Assembly (NCBI RefSeq): GCF_902490045.1 | Contig: NZ_CABUCJ010000060.1 | Span: 1 to 14,545 of the forward strand | DNA from: an uncultured Anaerotruncus sp. | GTDB lineage: Bacteria; Bacillota; Clostridia; Oscillospirales; Ruminococcaceae | Length of the DNA: 14,545 nt | Reading direction: 5' to 3' | Shown here: in pieces, positions 14,458 to 14,545 of the stretch | Position numbering within the stretch: the stretch's first letter is position 1 | How the letters are laid out: each line of letters starts with the position of its first letter | Notes under the pieces: generated by a model | Databases searched by the model: none | Told to the model about the DNA's origin: nothing | Seen by the model: the letters and a program-made list of their open reading frames with translations, nothing else | Translations under genes and position numbers: made by a program

Positions 14458-14545
14458 GAAAGAAGCCGCAAGGGGAGACCCCCTTGACCCCCGCGCCGCC
14501 TCCGGTTGGCCTGCGGCCAAAGTCGGCGGCGCCCGTGACACGGAT

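Larger units (their letters stand above)
14327..14545. repeat. Gene-free compound repeat region with several hairpins
   Basis: No coding sequence is supported. The region holds, in order: two 30-base direct copies with internal hairpins (14337-14366, 14392-14421), a 15-base palindromic repeat just before the second (14383-14397), a 13-base-pair hairpin (14428-14457), a 7-base-pair hairpin (14469-14486, CAAGGGG with CCCCTTG) and a nested double hairpin (14493-14532, GCGCCGCC with GGCGGCGC around TTGGCC/GGCCAA). It continues to the window edge. The layout resembles REP/ERIC-like intergenic elements; copy number elsewhere is unknown. Confidence 0.7.

Noticed and set aside
1..14545. tRNA, rRNA, insertion sequence or prophage genes
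   Set aside because: No cloverleaf, rRNA motif, transposase, integrase or att-like repeat was seen on either strand.

Overview
The window looks like a chromosomal segment from a GC-rich anaerobic Firmicute of the class Clostridia, probably an Oscillospirales/Ruminococcaceae-type gut butyrate producer. The evidence is the complete central butyryl-CoA pathway in one operon, a Rex-type redox operator in front of it, strong GGAGG-type ribosome binding sites with several TTG starts, BlaR1/M56-type sensor proteases, a YitT-family protein and a DUF1576-like protein. The genus is an inference. Every recognisable gene lies on the + strand; the long open frames on the minus strand are GC-driven shadows.

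Left part (1-4785): an envelope or signalling cluster. The window opens inside a protein with an Ala/Pro/Glu-rich linker and a C-terminal KPVVYLYPE...VEWGG domain (1-1440). A BlaR1-like M56 metalloprotease with a large extracytoplasmic region follows 27 bases later (1468-3840). Next comes a secreted protein (3890-4747) with its own promoter. It is clearly homologous to the C-terminal domain of the protease, so a sensor domain and a free secreted copy of it lie side by side. A strong hairpin terminator closes the group.

Middle part (4786-8104): small independent units. These are a YitT/DUF2179 membrane protein (4861-5784) with its own promoter and terminator, a small membrane protein with a C-terminal zinc ribbon (5939-6331), and a two-gene unit. 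That unit pairs a polytopic membrane protein made of two internal repeats (DUF1576-like, TTG start at 6412) with a 117-residue protein I do not recognise (7695-8048).

Right part (8105-14326): thl-crt-hbd-bcd-etfB-etfA. Two acetyl-CoA are condensed by thiolase, reduced by HBD, dehydrated by crotonase, and the crotonyl-CoA is reduced by the Bcd/EtfAB complex, which in clostridia usually bifurcates electrons to ferredoxin. An 18-base Rex-like box (8171-8188) sits on the presumed -35 region of thl, which implies control by the NADH/NAD+ ratio. Large hairpins lie in two of the intercistronic gaps (thl/crt and hbd/bcd), and a strong terminator follows etfA. No gene for the last butyrate-forming step is present here.

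The right end (14327-14545) has no gene. It is a dense set of inverted and direct repeats, including two 30-base copies with one compensatory base-pair change, and looks like a compound intergenic repeat element.
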